From JAEZAA01 sp964514485 (GTDB taxonomy: Bacteria > Pseudomonadota > Gammaproteobacteria > Pseudomonadales > Oleiphilaceae), in NCBI GenBank assembly GCA_964514485.1, contig CAZEWG010000005.1, positions 38,612-102,611 of the forward strand: 64,000 nt of DNA, read 5' to 3'. The notes beneath the pieces were generated by a model that did not search any database, had not been told where the DNA came from, and saw only the letters and a list, made by a program, of their open reading frames with translations. Shown in pieces: positions 41,410 to 50,129 of this stretch. The position numbers were made by a program, and so were the translations under genes. The stretch's first letter is position 1. Every line of letters starts with the position of its first letter.

Positions 41410-41510
41410 CCAAATTCTCGATCGACACAACCATCGGCAAGATCAGGGCCCGCCAGGCCCTATCACAGATTACTTGGTTCCCCGGGCATTAGTCGAGACG
41501 CCGTGTTGAT

Positions 41511-42977
41511 TTAGCTTCCGGTGCGTCGCCACTGGGGAAGCAGAAAGAGCCCCTTGCGTGAGGCTTGTTCTGCTTCGGTATCCACCCGAACCCGGTTGCG
41601 TCTGAAGTCACTGGCCAATTCATAGCGGCTTTTTCTCAACACCTTAAACCCTAATCGGTTGATGAAAACAAAGGGTTCATCGTCGCTCCCCAGCGTCGCC
41701 AGTCGACAGCGCAAGCTGGTGCCGTCAACCCGGTTGAACTCAAGCCAGGTGCCGGCTTCGAGTTGGTCGACTCGGGCGAGATATTCAGCCAGGGTCGCCT
41801 TTTCCTGTTCTTCCTGACGTTCGATGGCGGTTTTGGTGTGACTCAGGGCATTGCCGGGGCGTGAAGGCGGCGGAATTTCCTGAATCGCCGAAAAGACTGA
41901 CTGCCGTTTGAAGGTTTGGGTCAGTTCCCGCTTCAGGGCCAGCAGCTGCTGTTCCAGTTTCCCGCTGTTGTAGCCAGATTCCCGGAGTTCTTTTTTCAGG
42001 GTTTTGAGCAGTTGGGGCACGGTTTTGACCCACCGTTGCCGATCCCGAAAGGTGGTGTGGTGTTGCTGGCACCAGATCAGCTCGTCGAGCACTTGCAGGC
42101 TGTGCTTCCAGCTCTTTTCGTTATCTTCGCGGAGATAGGCCAGAAACATCACGCGACTCCAGCCCTGCTGGATCAGCTCCACGGTGGAGTGGGGCAGCTG
42201 CCAGGTCTCCAGCTTGCCCTGCAAGGTCCGCTCGATGATTTCCTGGGCCTGTTGGGCGCGTACTTGTCGGGATTCTTCATCCTCGGCGTCCGGGTCCAGA
42301 ATACGGCTTTTCAACGACTCCATGGCCATGAACTCGGCATAGTGTCGCTGCAGGTTTTGAAAGAGGGCCAAGTCAGTATCCGCCGCTTCCAAAATCTGGC
42401 GCACGATCTGGTGAATCTCCCGTTGAAAGCGTTGTTGTTTGTCTTCGGGCAAGTAATCCCAGCTGATCGCGGTACGGGCCAGATCGCTCAGCAGCTTGCG
42501 TGCGGGGTGAGAAGGCTGGGCGAGCAGCTCCCGCTCTTCGATCAACAGCTTCAAATAGGGGATCTGCAGGTAGCTGATTTCGGCGCGAACCCTGGGGGCC
42601 GAGTGGAAGTCGGCCAGAATAAAGTCGAATAGCATGGCCGTCAGGTTAATCAGGTCTTTGCCCGCGGCGTCGCTAAAGCTGCCAATGGCCGTATGCAGTT
42701 GGATCGGACGGGTGTTTCTGATGCCCCGTGTGCGTTCGGCAATTTGTTGTTGCAGGCGGGCAAGGAGTTTGACCAGGTCCTGTTGAGAGATGTCGCGGGC
42801 TTTGCTCGGCTGCTGGCGAGAGCGCTCCGTTGGGTCTTCTTGAGACTGGAATAGCACCACATCCGGCTGGCCCACCGGGGCGGAGGCTGGTACTTGGTGC
42901 CGGGGGTTAAATGAAGTATTTCTGTCGATATTGCCTGGAATGGCTCGAACTTGGCTGCTGCTGATTCCCTGTTCCAT
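41511..42977 (-). CDS. DUF1631 family protein
   Basis: A 488-residue soluble protein of the DUF1631 family, sometimes misnamed thymidine phosphorylase; function unknown. It is helical over most of its length, and the C-terminal 90 residues look like a small beta domain (GTWLEFNRVDGTSLRCRLA, then EPFVFINRLGFKVLRKSR) reminiscent of PilZ-type domains. The ATG at 42977 has GGGGAAG upstream; an open frame continues 11 codons further. Family members in Pseudomonas are usually longer, so this is a shorter version. It is separated from the next gene by about 345 bp. Confidence 0.75.
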   Translation of the reverse strand: MEQGISSSQVRAIPGNIDRNTSFNPRHQVPASAPVGQPDVVLFQSQEDPTERSRQQPSKARDISQQDLVKLLARLQQQIAERTRGIRNTRPIQLHTAIGSFSDAAGKDLINLTAMLFDFILADFHSAPRVRAEISYLQIPYLKLLIEERELLAQPSHPARKLLSDLARTAISWDYLPEDKQQRFQREIHQIVRQILEAADTDLALFQNLQRHYAEFMAMESLKSRILDPDAEDEESRQVRAQQAQEIIERTLQGKLETWQLPHSTVELIQQGWSRVMFLAYLREDNEKSWKHSLQVLDELIWCQQHHTTFRDRQRWVKTVPQLLKTLKKELRESGYNSGKLEQQLLALKRELTQTFKRQSVFSAIQEIPPPSRPGNALSHTKTAIERQEEQEKATLAEYLARVDQLEAGTWLEFNRVDGTSLRCRLATLGSDDEPFVFINRLGFKVLRKSRYELASDFRRNRVRVDTEAEQASRKGLFLLPQWRRTGS

Positions 42978-43322
42978 GGGCTTCCCCTTGATGCGCGTTG
43001 TGACATCCAACGTGTGCAGAGATTCTGGTTGTGTGTCGACGTCTGCGGTGACTCACAGGTCTGGATGCTTTCCGTGCTGGTGCAGATGTGCCTGATGGTA
43101 ACTCGGCCCTCTCAGAAATCCAAGGCTGAACCATCGTTCTATGTTGTAAATGCCAACTGGGGAGGAAATTGAAACCATCGCCCCGGATGGTGCGAAAAAC
43201 AGAGAAGGTGAAGTTGACGGTCTTGGGTTGAGTTTAGGGGTAGTTGAGGTAAGAGAGTGGCCGACTATCAGATGACCGGCCACCGGAGAAAATGTTGAAA
43301 GGTGTACAGGCTTGGTTGGTTT
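42978..43322. other. Intergenic region with a weak hairpin, no gene seen
   Basis: The 345 bp between the DUF1631 and YIP1 genes hold no convincing frame. GTGGCCG and CGGCCAC (43257-43263 and 43277-43283) form a 7-bp stem behind the YIP1 gene, followed on the minus strand by a pyrimidine-rich TCTCTTACC, a possible weak terminator. The DUF1631 promoter must lie here but is not obvious. Confidence 0.4.
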
Positions 43323-43925
43323 TCAGGTGGTGTAGGCGGGGCCTACGCCCAGGCTCCAGGCCACCACGCTGATCGCAATCAGGGCCACCAGCATCACCAG
43401 GCCGACGGTCAGGATACTGGTGGCAAACAAGAAACCCCGCTCTTCGGGAATCCCCATCAGAATGGGTACGCCTTCATACAGCAAATACACGGAGTAGCCC
43501 ACCGCAACCAGGCCGATCAACATGTTGACGAGCAGATCGGGATAGCTGAGCGCGGCGCCGCCAATAAATAATGGGGTGGCAATGTAAGCGGCTAGCACGA
43601 CGCCTTTCGGCTGCCGGCTGTTGACTCCGTAGGTGGCGGCAAACAGGTCAATAAACCTGCCCAGCACATAAACCGCGGCGAGCATCGCCAGGTAGCCAAT
43701 GGCACAGAGCTGGAGGGCACTGGCCTCCGTTAGCTTGATGGGGTCGCCGTTACCGATTTGCCAGCCGATCTGAGTCGTGCCAAGGTAGGCGGCAATCACC
43801 GGAATCAGCGCCAGCAGCATGACGTGCTGCAAGTACAGTTTACCCAGTGAGTAACCCTCCCGACGAATGAGGTTCCATTCGTGGTCGGGGCGTAGCATCA
43901 ATCCCAGTGTGTGGCCCAGAATCAT
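43323..43925 (-). CDS. YIP1-family integral membrane protein
   Basis: A 200-residue protein with about five hydrophobic segments, for example YLQHVMLLALIPVIAAYLG, LCAIGYLAMLAAVYVLG and the C-terminal LTVGLVMLVALIAISVVAW. The opening MILGHTLGLMLRPDHEW is typical of the bacterial YIP1 family (Pfam Yip1), whose function is unknown. I chose the ATG at 43925 because GGGGGA lies seven bases upstream. ATGs at 43940 and a longer frame to 44000 are alternatives. Confidence 0.8.
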   Translation of the reverse strand: MILGHTLGLMLRPDHEWNLIRREGYSLGKLYLQHVMLLALIPVIAAYLGTTQIGWQIGNGDPIKLTEASALQLCAIGYLAMLAAVYVLGRFIDLFAATYGVNSRQPKGVVLAAYIATPLFIGGAALSYPDLLVNMLIGLVAVGYSVYLLYEGVPILMGIPEERGFLFATSILTVGLVMLVALIAISVVAWSLGVGPAYTT

Positions 43926-44109
43926 AAAATAGTCCCCCATAGTTATTGCTATTAAAGACTTCTGATCATCTTTTCTGAAGTGGGGCCCGAGGAGTATCAA
44001 GGAGGGAGTTAGATCTTTAACTTCCGTTTCGAATTTCCATAGAAGCTTTTGTTATAACGCATCTGATAGGAAGAGCCTGGGGGCAGGCCCTGTGGCTTGG
44101 CGTTCAGGG

Positions 44110-45372
44110 CTACGCCTGGATGGGGGCGGAGACAATCGCGGTTTTGACCATGTTGTCTTTGATTTGCTTGATCTCCACGTGATGGTTGTGGAGCTTCAGG
44201 CAGATGTTGCCTTCAGGAATTGCCTCCAGCGCTTCAATGATCAGCCCGTTCAGAGTCTTCGGGCCGTCCGTTGGCAGGTTCCAGTTCAGCGTCTTGTTGA
44301 GTACGCGAATCGTGGTGGCGCCGTCGATCAGGTAGCTGCCATCCGACAGCTCCGTGATGTGAGAATTGGTGGTGACCATGTCGGTGGTGAACTCGCCGAC
44401 GATCTCTTCCAGGATATCTTCGAGTGTGGCCAGTCCCAGGACGTCACCATATTCGTCCACGACAATCCCGAGCCGACGTTTTTCCTGTTGGAAGTTCAGC
44501 AGCTGTACATGGAGCGGCGTGTTTTCAGGAATGTAGTAGGGCTCCCTGCAGGACTGCATCAGCAGGGATTTGGAGGGAGTGTCTTCCGATAGAAAACGGG
44601 CGGCATTACGCAAGTGAAGGATGCCAATAATATTGTGGATATTGCCCCGGTACACGGGAACGCGGGTGTGCTGGGCGGAGTGAAGTTGCTGGATGATCTC
44701 GTCGATCTCATCTTCGATATCAATGCCCACGATTTCATTGCGCGGTACCATGATGTCGTTCACGGAAACCTTTTCCAGGTCAAGAATGCTCAGCAGCATA
44801 TCCTTGTGGCGTGAGGGAATGCGTACGCCAGCCTCATGGACCAGGGTGCGCAGCTCTTCCCGGCTCAGGTGATCGTTGTCTGCTGTGTTGGGTTGGTGTC
44901 CTATCAGGCGGAGCACGGCGCCGGAGATCAAATTGATGAGCCAGACCGCGGGATAGAAGACTTTCAGAAGAGGAAGCAGGACGAAGCTCGCCGGGAAGGC
45001 AACTTTTTCGGGGGAGCTGGCCGCTAGAGTCTTGGGCGTTACTTCACCAAAGATCAGCAACACAATGGTCAGGATAATGGTGGCGACGGCGATTCCGGCT
45101 TCACCCCACAACTGCACGGCCAGCAGGGTGGCGATCGCGGACGCAAGGATGTTGACGAAGTTGTTGCCGAGCAAAATGACGCCCAGCAGCTGATCGGTGC
45201 GCTGTAGTAGTTGGCTGGCGCGGCGAGCCCCCCGGTGCCCTTGCTTGGTCAGATGTCTGAGGCGGTAACGGTTCAGGGACATCATTCCGGTTTCTGAGCT
45301 GGAGAAAAAGGCGGACAGCAGAATCAGGATAACGAGAATGACTAGAAGTAAAGAAGTGGGCGTGTCGTTCAA
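44110..45372 (-). CDS. CNNM/CorC-family transporter (HlyC/CorC, YfjD/CorB type)
   Basis: A 420-residue membrane protein with an N-terminal CNNM transmembrane domain (about 1-190; SSSETGMMSLNRYRLRHL is characteristic). A pair of CBS domains (about 205-325; DIMVPRNEIVGIDIED, HTRVPVYRGNIHNIIGILHL) and a C-terminal CorC_HlyC domain (GSYLIDGATTIRVLNKTLNW) follow. Relatives mediate or regulate Mg2+/Co2+ export. It lies downstream of the CcsA/YpjD gene on the same strand, a pairing often found next to ffh. Confidence 0.92.
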   Translation of the reverse strand: MNDTPTSLLLVILVILILLSAFFSSSETGMMSLNRYRLRHLTKQGHRGARRASQLLQRTDQLLGVILLGNNFVNILASAIATLLAVQLWGEAGIAVATIILTIVLLIFGEVTPKTLAASSPEKVAFPASFVLLPLLKVFYPAVWLINLISGAVLRLIGHQPNTADNDHLSREELRTLVHEAGVRIPSRHKDMLLSILDLEKVSVNDIMVPRNEIVGIDIEDEIDEIIQQLHSAQHTRVPVYRGNIHNIIGILHLRNAARFLSEDTPSKSLLMQSCREPYYIPENTPLHVQLLNFQQEKRRLGIVVDEYGDVLGLATLEDILEEIVGEFTTDMVTTNSHITELSDGSYLIDGATTIRVLNKTLNWNLPTDGPKTLNGLIIEALEAIPEGNICLKLHNHHVEIKQIKDNMVKTAIVSAPIQA

Positions 45373-45473
45373 ACGGGAAAAACCTTCTAGGGAAAGTCTT
45401 GAATATCATAGGAGCCAGGGGGTAGCTGTCAAGGAGGCAGGCTGTTCCCCGGGCAGGATTGGCAAGGTGGCAG

Positions 45474-46274
45474 TCAAGTGCCCAGGATGATCTCCAGGAC
45501 CAGCTTGCTGCCGAGGAAGCCGAACATGAGCACGAAGGCGCCGCCCAGTGTCCAGCGGCTGGCGGTCAGGCCGCGCCAGCCATAGAAATGATGGCCGATC
45601 AGTAGTGTGGCAAACACCAGCCAGGCGAAGATCGACAAGATGGTCTTGTGGGCCAGATGCTGTGCAAAAAGATCTTGAATGAAAACGACTCCTGACATAA
45701 TGGCGAGAGTCAGCAGCACAAAGCCCGCCCGGATCAGGGCAAACAGGATGGTTTCCATGGTCAGGAGAGGTGGGAGGGCCTTGAGGAAATGGCTGTTCCT
45801 GCGGGCTTTCAGCTGCTTGTTCTGGATGTAAAGCAGCAAGGCCTGCAGGGCGGCCAGGGACAGAAAGCTGTAGGCAATAATGGACAGGCTGACATGCAGC
45901 AAGACGCCCATCTGGTGTCGGGGGATGGGGTTGGCCTGGTTGGTAAGAAAGACCGCGCCGATCAGGCTGAGAATGGCCAGCGGGTAGCAGATCAGAAACA
46001 GGTTTTGGACCGGTTTGCGCCGCATGAAAAACAGCAGCACGATCACAATGATGTTGGTGATGGCGGAAGCACTTTTGAAAAAGCTGAATTCCCAGCCTGC
46101 TGCCGTCGAAATCAGTAGGCTATTGGTAACCAAGTGCAGGGTGGCGGCGGTGAGTCCCAGCAGGAAAGTAAACGAGGGCTGCAGTTGCCATTGGCCAAGG
46201 TAGAGGCGGACGTGGGTGGCGGTGCCGAGTCCGTAGGCGGTTATGGCAATAAGGCTGAGCAGTAGGACTGTCAT
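45474..46274 (-). CDS. CcsA/YpjD-family cytochrome c assembly-like membrane protein
   Basis: A 266-residue inner-membrane protein with about eight TM segments. It belongs to the cytochrome c assembly protein family (CcsA/YpjD). Conserved parts are HQMGVLLHVSLSIIAYSFL and KTILSIFAWLVFATLLIGHH, with His residues suitable for haem contact. The tryptophan-rich WWD motif of true CcmC/CcsA haem handlers is not obvious. It is divergent from ffh, as in many gammaproteobacteria, where the role remains unclear. Confidence 0.88.
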   Translation of the reverse strand: MTVLLLSLIAITAYGLGTATHVRLYLGQWQLQPSFTFLLGLTAATLHLVTNSLLISTAAGWEFSFFKSASAITNIIVIVLLFFMRRKPVQNLFLICYPLAILSLIGAVFLTNQANPIPRHQMGVLLHVSLSIIAYSFLSLAALQALLLYIQNKQLKARRNSHFLKALPPLLTMETILFALIRAGFVLLTLAIMSGVVFIQDLFAQHLAHKTILSIFAWLVFATLLIGHHFYGWRGLTASRWTLGGAFVLMFGFLGSKLVLEIILGT

Positions 46275-46463
46275 AACAATACTGGGGGTAATGATTCCTG
46301 GGTAACTCTGTTTATAGAGGCCTTGGCCGATGTGGTGAGGCCCCTGCCTGATATCCGTTCATCATAGCGGGTGTTGACACGTCATAATAGGAGCATTCGC
46401 ACGCCTTGTATACTGGCTGGCATAAAGCGTGGGCAGCCCGGTGTGTGTTGCGGGCGGATCAGT

Positions 46464-46469
46464 TATAAT
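46464..46469 (+). promoter_or_regulatory. Candidate -10 element for ffh
   Basis: A consensus TATAAT lies 45 bp before the ffh ATG. No good -35 is seen at 16-18 bp. The rest of the divergent gap (46275-46513) also holds TTGACA at 46375, whose downstream partner is unclear. Confidence 0.4.
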
Positions 46470-46513
46470 CACCGGCTTGCATTTTTCTGCGAACGTCTTC
46501 GGGGTTCATATAC

Positions 46514-47890
46514 ATGTTTGAAAATCTTACCGAACGGTTGTCGGATACCCTCAGAAAGGTCACCGGCCAGGCCAAGCTGACAGAGGATAATATCAGCGAT
46601 GCCTTGCGCGAGGTGCGGATGGCACTGCTGGAGGCCGATGTGGCGCTGCCAGTGGTCAAGGACTTCATTGAGGGGGTTCGGCAGCGGGCTCTTGGACAGG
46701 AGGTCATGCGCAGCCTGACGCCGGGGCAGGAATTCATTCGTGTGGTTCGGGCTGAGCTCGAGCGGGTGATGGGCGAGTCCAACGCCGATCTGAATCTGGC
46801 TGCTCAGCCGCCCGCGGTGATTATGATGGCCGGTTTGCAGGGGGCGGGTAAAACCACCACGGTGGGCAAGCTGGCGCGCTTCCTGAAGGAGCGCAAGAAG
46901 AAGTCGGTGATGGTGGTGAGTGCCGACGTTTATCGTCCGGCGGCCATCAAGCAGCTGGAAACCTTGGCCCAGAGCGTGGGAGTTGAGTTTTTCCCCAGCA
47001 CCTCGGAGCAGGACCCGGTGGACATCGCCAAGGGGGCGATCGAGGCGGCGCGCCGTAAGTTTCTGGATGTGGTGATTCTGGATACCGCCGGTCGTCTCCA
47101 CGTCGACGGCGCTATGATGGACGAGATCAAGCGACTGCATCAGGCGGCACAGCCCGTGGAGACGCTGTTCGTGGTGGACGCCATGACCGGTCAGGATGCG
47201 GCTAACACCGCCAAGGCGTTTAATGACGCCCTGCCATTGACCGGGGTGGTGTTGACCAAGGCCGATGGTGATGCCCGGGGCGGTGCGGCCCTGTCGGTGC
47301 GCCATATCACCGGCAAGCCCATCAAGTTCCTGGGGATGGGTGAGAAGACCGAAGCCCTGGAGCCGTTCCATCCGGATCGGATGGCGTCACGAATTCTGGG
47401 TATGGGTGATGTGCTGTCCCTGATCGAGGAAGCTGAGCGCAAACTTGATCGGGACAAAGCAGAAAAGCTCACCAAAAAGCTGAAGAAGGGCAAGTCCTTC
47501 GACCTGGAAGACTTCCGGGACCAGCTCCAGCAGATGAAGAATATGGGCGGCATCGCCGGTCTGTTGGACAAGCTGCCGGGCATGGGCCAGCTGACCCAGG
47601 TGGCCCAGCAGCAGGTGAATGACAAGTCGCTGGGGCGCCTGGAGGCCATTATCAACTCCATGACGCCCCATGAGCGTCGTTTCCCGGACGTGATCAATAA
47701 CTCCCGCAAGCGTCGTATCGCAATGGGATCGGGAACGGATATCCAGGATGTTAACCGTCTTCTCAAGCAGCACAAGCAGATGCAGAAGATGATGAAAAAA
47801 TTTACCCAAAAAGGCGCCATGGCCAATATGATGCGGGGCATGAAAGGTATGATGCCCCCGGGGGGAGGGTTCCCGCCGTTTGGCCGCTGA
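46514..47890 (+). CDS. ffh: Signal recognition particle GTPase Ffh (SRP54)
   Basis: A 458-residue GTPase that, with 4.5S RNA, targets nascent inner-membrane proteins to FtsY. The N domain is followed by the G domain with GLQGAGKTTTVGKLA, DTAGRLHVD and TKADGDARGGAALS. The Met-rich M domain then runs to the C-terminus (KQHKQMQKMMKKF, MANMMRGMKGMMPPGGG). The length is normal. It heads the ffh-rpsP-rimM-trmD-rplS order but is separated from rpsP by a terminator and a promoter. Confidence 0.98.
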   Translation: MFENLTERLSDTLRKVTGQAKLTEDNISDALREVRMALLEADVALPVVKDFIEGVRQRALGQEVMRSLTPGQEFIRVVRAELERVMGESNADLNLAAQPPAVIMMAGLQGAGKTTTVGKLARFLKERKKKSVMVVSADVYRPAAIKQLETLAQSVGVEFFPSTSEQDPVDIAKGAIEAARRKFLDVVILDTAGRLHVDGAMMDEIKRLHQAAQPVETLFVVDAMTGQDAANTAKAFNDALPLTGVVLTKADGDARGGAALSVRHITGKPIKFLGMGEKTEALEPFHPDRMASRILGMGDVLSLIEEAERKLDRDKAEKLTKKLKKGKSFDLEDFRDQLQQMKNMGGIAGLLDKLPGMGQLTQVAQQQVNDKSLGRLEAIINSMTPHERRFPDVINNSRKRRIAMGSGTDIQDVNRLLKQHKQMQKMMKKFTQKGAMANMMRGMKGMMPPGGGFPPFGR

Positions 47891-47974
47891 TTGGGCCGGA
47901 GTCCGGTTCGGGGTCGGGTTGTTTTAAGCCCTGAATCGACTGCTCCAAAGGCTGTTGTTGGTAGTGAAGTGACT

Positions 47975-48006
47975 CCTTCGCAGAGAAATGTGCGAAGGTT
48001 GTTTTC
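47975..48006 (+). terminator. Rho-independent terminator of ffh
   Basis: CCTTCGCA and TGCGAAGG form an 8-bp stem around GAGAAATG and are followed by TTGTTTTC, 84 bp after the ffh stop. Confidence 0.75.
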
Positions 48007-48024
48007 TTTATTGGAAATTTTGCT

Positions 48025-48030
48025 TAGAAT
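48025..48030 (+). promoter_or_regulatory. -10 element of the rpsP operon
   Basis: TAGAAT, preceded by an AT-rich stretch and followed by ATGCGCCC, is the likely -10 for rpsP-rimM-trmD-rplS. The best -35 is only TTTCTT or similar. The GC-rich discriminator fits stringent control of ribosomal-protein genes. Confidence 0.55.
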
Positions 48031-48099
48031 ATGCGCCCTTTCGAGTAGCATTGATTATTCAGGCACTCTGGCGAGTTCATAGTTATAGGATTAGAACAC

Positions 48100-48342
48100 A
48101 TGGTAACGATCCGTTTGTCTCGTGGTGGCTCCAAGAAGCGCCCCTTTTACCACTTGACCGTCACTGATTCACGCAGTGCCCGCGAAGGCCGTTTCATTGA
48201 GCGCGTTGGTTATTTCAACCCGATTGCTCGTGGTCAGGAAGTGCGCCTGCACGTTAACCAAGAGCGCGTAAACTACTGGCTGGGCACTGGTGCTCAAATG
48301 TCCGAGCGCGTTCAGCAGTTGCTGAAAAGCCAAGCTGCTTAA
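48100..48342 (+). CDS. rpsP: 30S ribosomal protein S16
   Basis: An 80-residue small-subunit protein needed for 30S assembly. MVTIRLSRGGSKKRPFYHL and RFIERVGYFNP are the family signature. AGGA lies at good distance. It is first in the conserved rpsP-rimM-trmD-rplS operon. Confidence 0.98.
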   Translation: MVTIRLSRGGSKKRPFYHLTVTDSRSAREGRFIERVGYFNPIARGQEVRLHVNQERVNYWLGTGAQMSERVQQLLKSQAA

Positions 48343-48370
48343 GTCTTTAGGCAAGTAGGCTGGAAGTAGT

Positions 48371-48901
48371 ATGAGTGACGGTGCGCCGAAACGTTCGGTA
48401 GTCGGCAAGATTACCTCGGCGTACGGAGTCAAAGGCTGGGTTAAAGTGCTCTCCTATACCGAGCCCATGGATAACCTGTTGAGCTATCGGCGGGTCATCT
48501 GGGTGGCAGAGGGTGGGCAGCGCGAGCTTGAGGTCGAGGCCGGCAAACGCCATGGCAAGGGCATGATTCTCAAGTTTAAAGGCTTTGAGACTCCCGAGAC
48601 CGTTCGCGTGCTTTGCGGTGGGCTGATTGAGGTCGCCGTTGAAGAGTTTCCAGCTTTGGCTGAAGGCGAGTATTACTGGCATCAGCTGGAAGGACTGAAG
48701 GTGATCACAACCGCCGGGCAGTTGCTGGGCGTGGTGGATCATCTGATGGAAACAGGTGCCAACGATGTGTTGGTCGTGCGCGCCACACCGGAGAGCATTG
48801 ATCAACAGGAACGATTGATCCCGTATTTGCCGGATCAGGTGGTTCAGCAAGTTGATTTGGAAGCCGGTTGCCTGACGGTCGACTGGGAGCCGGAGTTTTA
48901 G
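48371..48901 (+). CDS. rimM: Ribosome maturation factor RimM
   Basis: A 176-residue 16S rRNA-processing factor that binds S19 during 30S assembly. The N-terminal RimM domain starts VVGKITSAYGVKGWVKVLSY, and the C-terminal PRC barrel includes EYYWHQLEGLKV and ERLIPYLPDQVV. GGAAG precedes the ATG. The gene lies 28 bp after rpsP and 3 bp before trmD. Confidence 0.97.
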   Translation: MSDGAPKRSVVGKITSAYGVKGWVKVLSYTEPMDNLLSYRRVIWVAEGGQRELEVEAGKRHGKGMILKFKGFETPETVRVLCGGLIEVAVEEFPALAEGEYYWHQLEGLKVITTAGQLLGVVDHLMETGANDVLVVRATPESIDQQERLIPYLPDQVVQQVDLEAGCLTVDWEPEF

Positions 48902-48904
48902 GCG

Positions 48905-49654
48905 GTGTGGATTGGCGCCGTCAGTCTGTTTCCTGAAATGTTTCGTGCCGTCTCCGAAGTCGGAGTGACGGGAAAGGCATTTCAAAAAGGACTGGCTTCA
49001 CTGAAGTGCTGGAATCCGCGGGACTTCACCCATGACCGGCATCGCACGGTAGATGATCGCCCCTACGGCGGTGGTCCCGGGATGCTGATGAAGGTGCAGC
49101 CCTTAAGGGATGCGATCCAGGCTGCAAGGGCGGAAGCCGGGCCGGATGTTAAGGTGTTGTATATGTCTCCGCAGGGGCGTCGGGTTGACCAGACGGCTTT
49201 GCGGGAACTGGCCCAGCGCCAAAGTCTGATCTTTGTGTGCGGGCGCTACGAAGGAATTGATGAGCGAATCATCGAAACCGAAGTAGATGAGGAATGGTCC
49301 CTGGGCGACTTTGTGTTGAGCGGGGGCGAGTTGGCGGCCATGGTTATGATTGATGGGTTGCTCCGGTTTATTCCTGGGGTGCTCGGTCATGAACTGTCTG
49401 CCGAACAGGATTCCTTCGAATCCGGGCTGTTGGATTGTCCTCATTACACCCGCCCAGAAGATTTCGAAGGCCGGTTGGTCCCATCGGTGTTGTTGCAGGG
49501 GCACCATGAACAGGTTCGACGCTGGCGCTTGAAACAATCGCTGGGGCGTACTTGGCTGAGGCGGCCGGATCTCCTGGCCAAGTCTGAGTTAAGCCAAGAG
49601 CAGCAAGAGCTGTTGGCGGAGTTTATTCGGGAGCATGAGGCGTCAGGCCCATAA
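48905..49654 (+). CDS. trmD: tRNA (guanine-N1)-methyltransferase TrmD
   Basis: A 249-residue SPOUT methyltransferase that makes m1G37 in tRNAs, preventing frameshifts. The trefoil-knot SAM site shows CGRYEGIDERII and WSLGDFVLSGGELAAM; DDRPYGGGPGMLMKVQPL is a further signature. The GTG start is supported by the family N-terminus MWIGxxSLFPEMF. It starts three bases after rimM. Confidence 0.97.
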   Translation: MWIGAVSLFPEMFRAVSEVGVTGKAFQKGLASLKCWNPRDFTHDRHRTVDDRPYGGGPGMLMKVQPLRDAIQAARAEAGPDVKVLYMSPQGRRVDQTALRELAQRQSLIFVCGRYEGIDERIIETEVDEEWSLGDFVLSGGELAAMVMIDGLLRFIPGVLGHELSAEQDSFESGLLDCPHYTRPEDFEGRLVPSVLLQGHHEQVRRWRLKQSLGRTWLRRPDLLAKSELSQEQQELLAEFIREHEASGP

Positions 49655-49689
49655 TTTCGTTAGACGGTTTGAAGTTTTAGGAGCGAGCG

Positions 49690-50046
49690 ATGAGCAGCAA
49701 GAACAGCATTATCAGTCAGATTGAAGCTGAACAAATGACCAAAGAAATCCCGGAGTTTGGCGCCGGCGATACAGTCGTTGTTCAAGTAAAGGTTATTGAA
49801 GGTCAGCGTGAGCGTCTGCAGGCTTTCGAAGGTGTGGTCATCGGTCGTCGCAACCGTGGCATGAACTCTTCCTTCACTGTGCGTAAGATTTCCTACGGTG
49901 TGGGCGTTGAGCGTACTTTCCAGACCTTCAGCAAGCAGATCGAGTCTATCCAGGTGAAACGCCGCGGTGATGTGCGTAAAGCCAAGCTGTACCATCTGCG
50001 TGAGCTCAGTGGTAAGGCAGCGCGTATTAAAGAAAAGCTGTCCTAA
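49690..50046 (+). CDS. rplS: 50S ribosomal protein L19
   Basis: A 118-residue large-subunit protein at the 30S-50S interface. FGAGDTVVVQVKVIEGQRER and RNRGMNSSFTVRKIS are typical. AGGAGCGAGCG is a good ribosome site. It is the last gene of the operon and is followed by a strong terminator. Confidence 0.98.
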   Translation: MSSKNSIISQIEAEQMTKEIPEFGAGDTVVVQVKVIEGQRERLQAFEGVVIGRRNRGMNSSFTVRKISYGVGVERTFQTFSKQIESIQVKRRGDVRKAKLYHLRELSGKAARIKEKLS

Positions 50047-50061
50047 TTGCAGCTTGCTTAG

Positions 50062-50091
50062 AAAAACGGGTAGCCTAGGCTACCCGTTTTT
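50062..50091. terminator. Bidirectional rho-independent terminator after rplS
   Basis: AAAAACGGGTAGCC and GGCTACCCGTTTTT are perfect 14-base arms with TA between. A T-run is present on both strands. Confidence 0.95.
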
Positions 50092-50129
50092 GTTTGTGGT
50101 GAGCTGAGTCAGGCCGAGGTGAAAGCCCC

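Noticed and set aside
47191..48051. 286-codon minus-strand frame
   Set aside because: Antisense shadow of ffh; Arg/Ser/Pro-rich composition typical of shadows.
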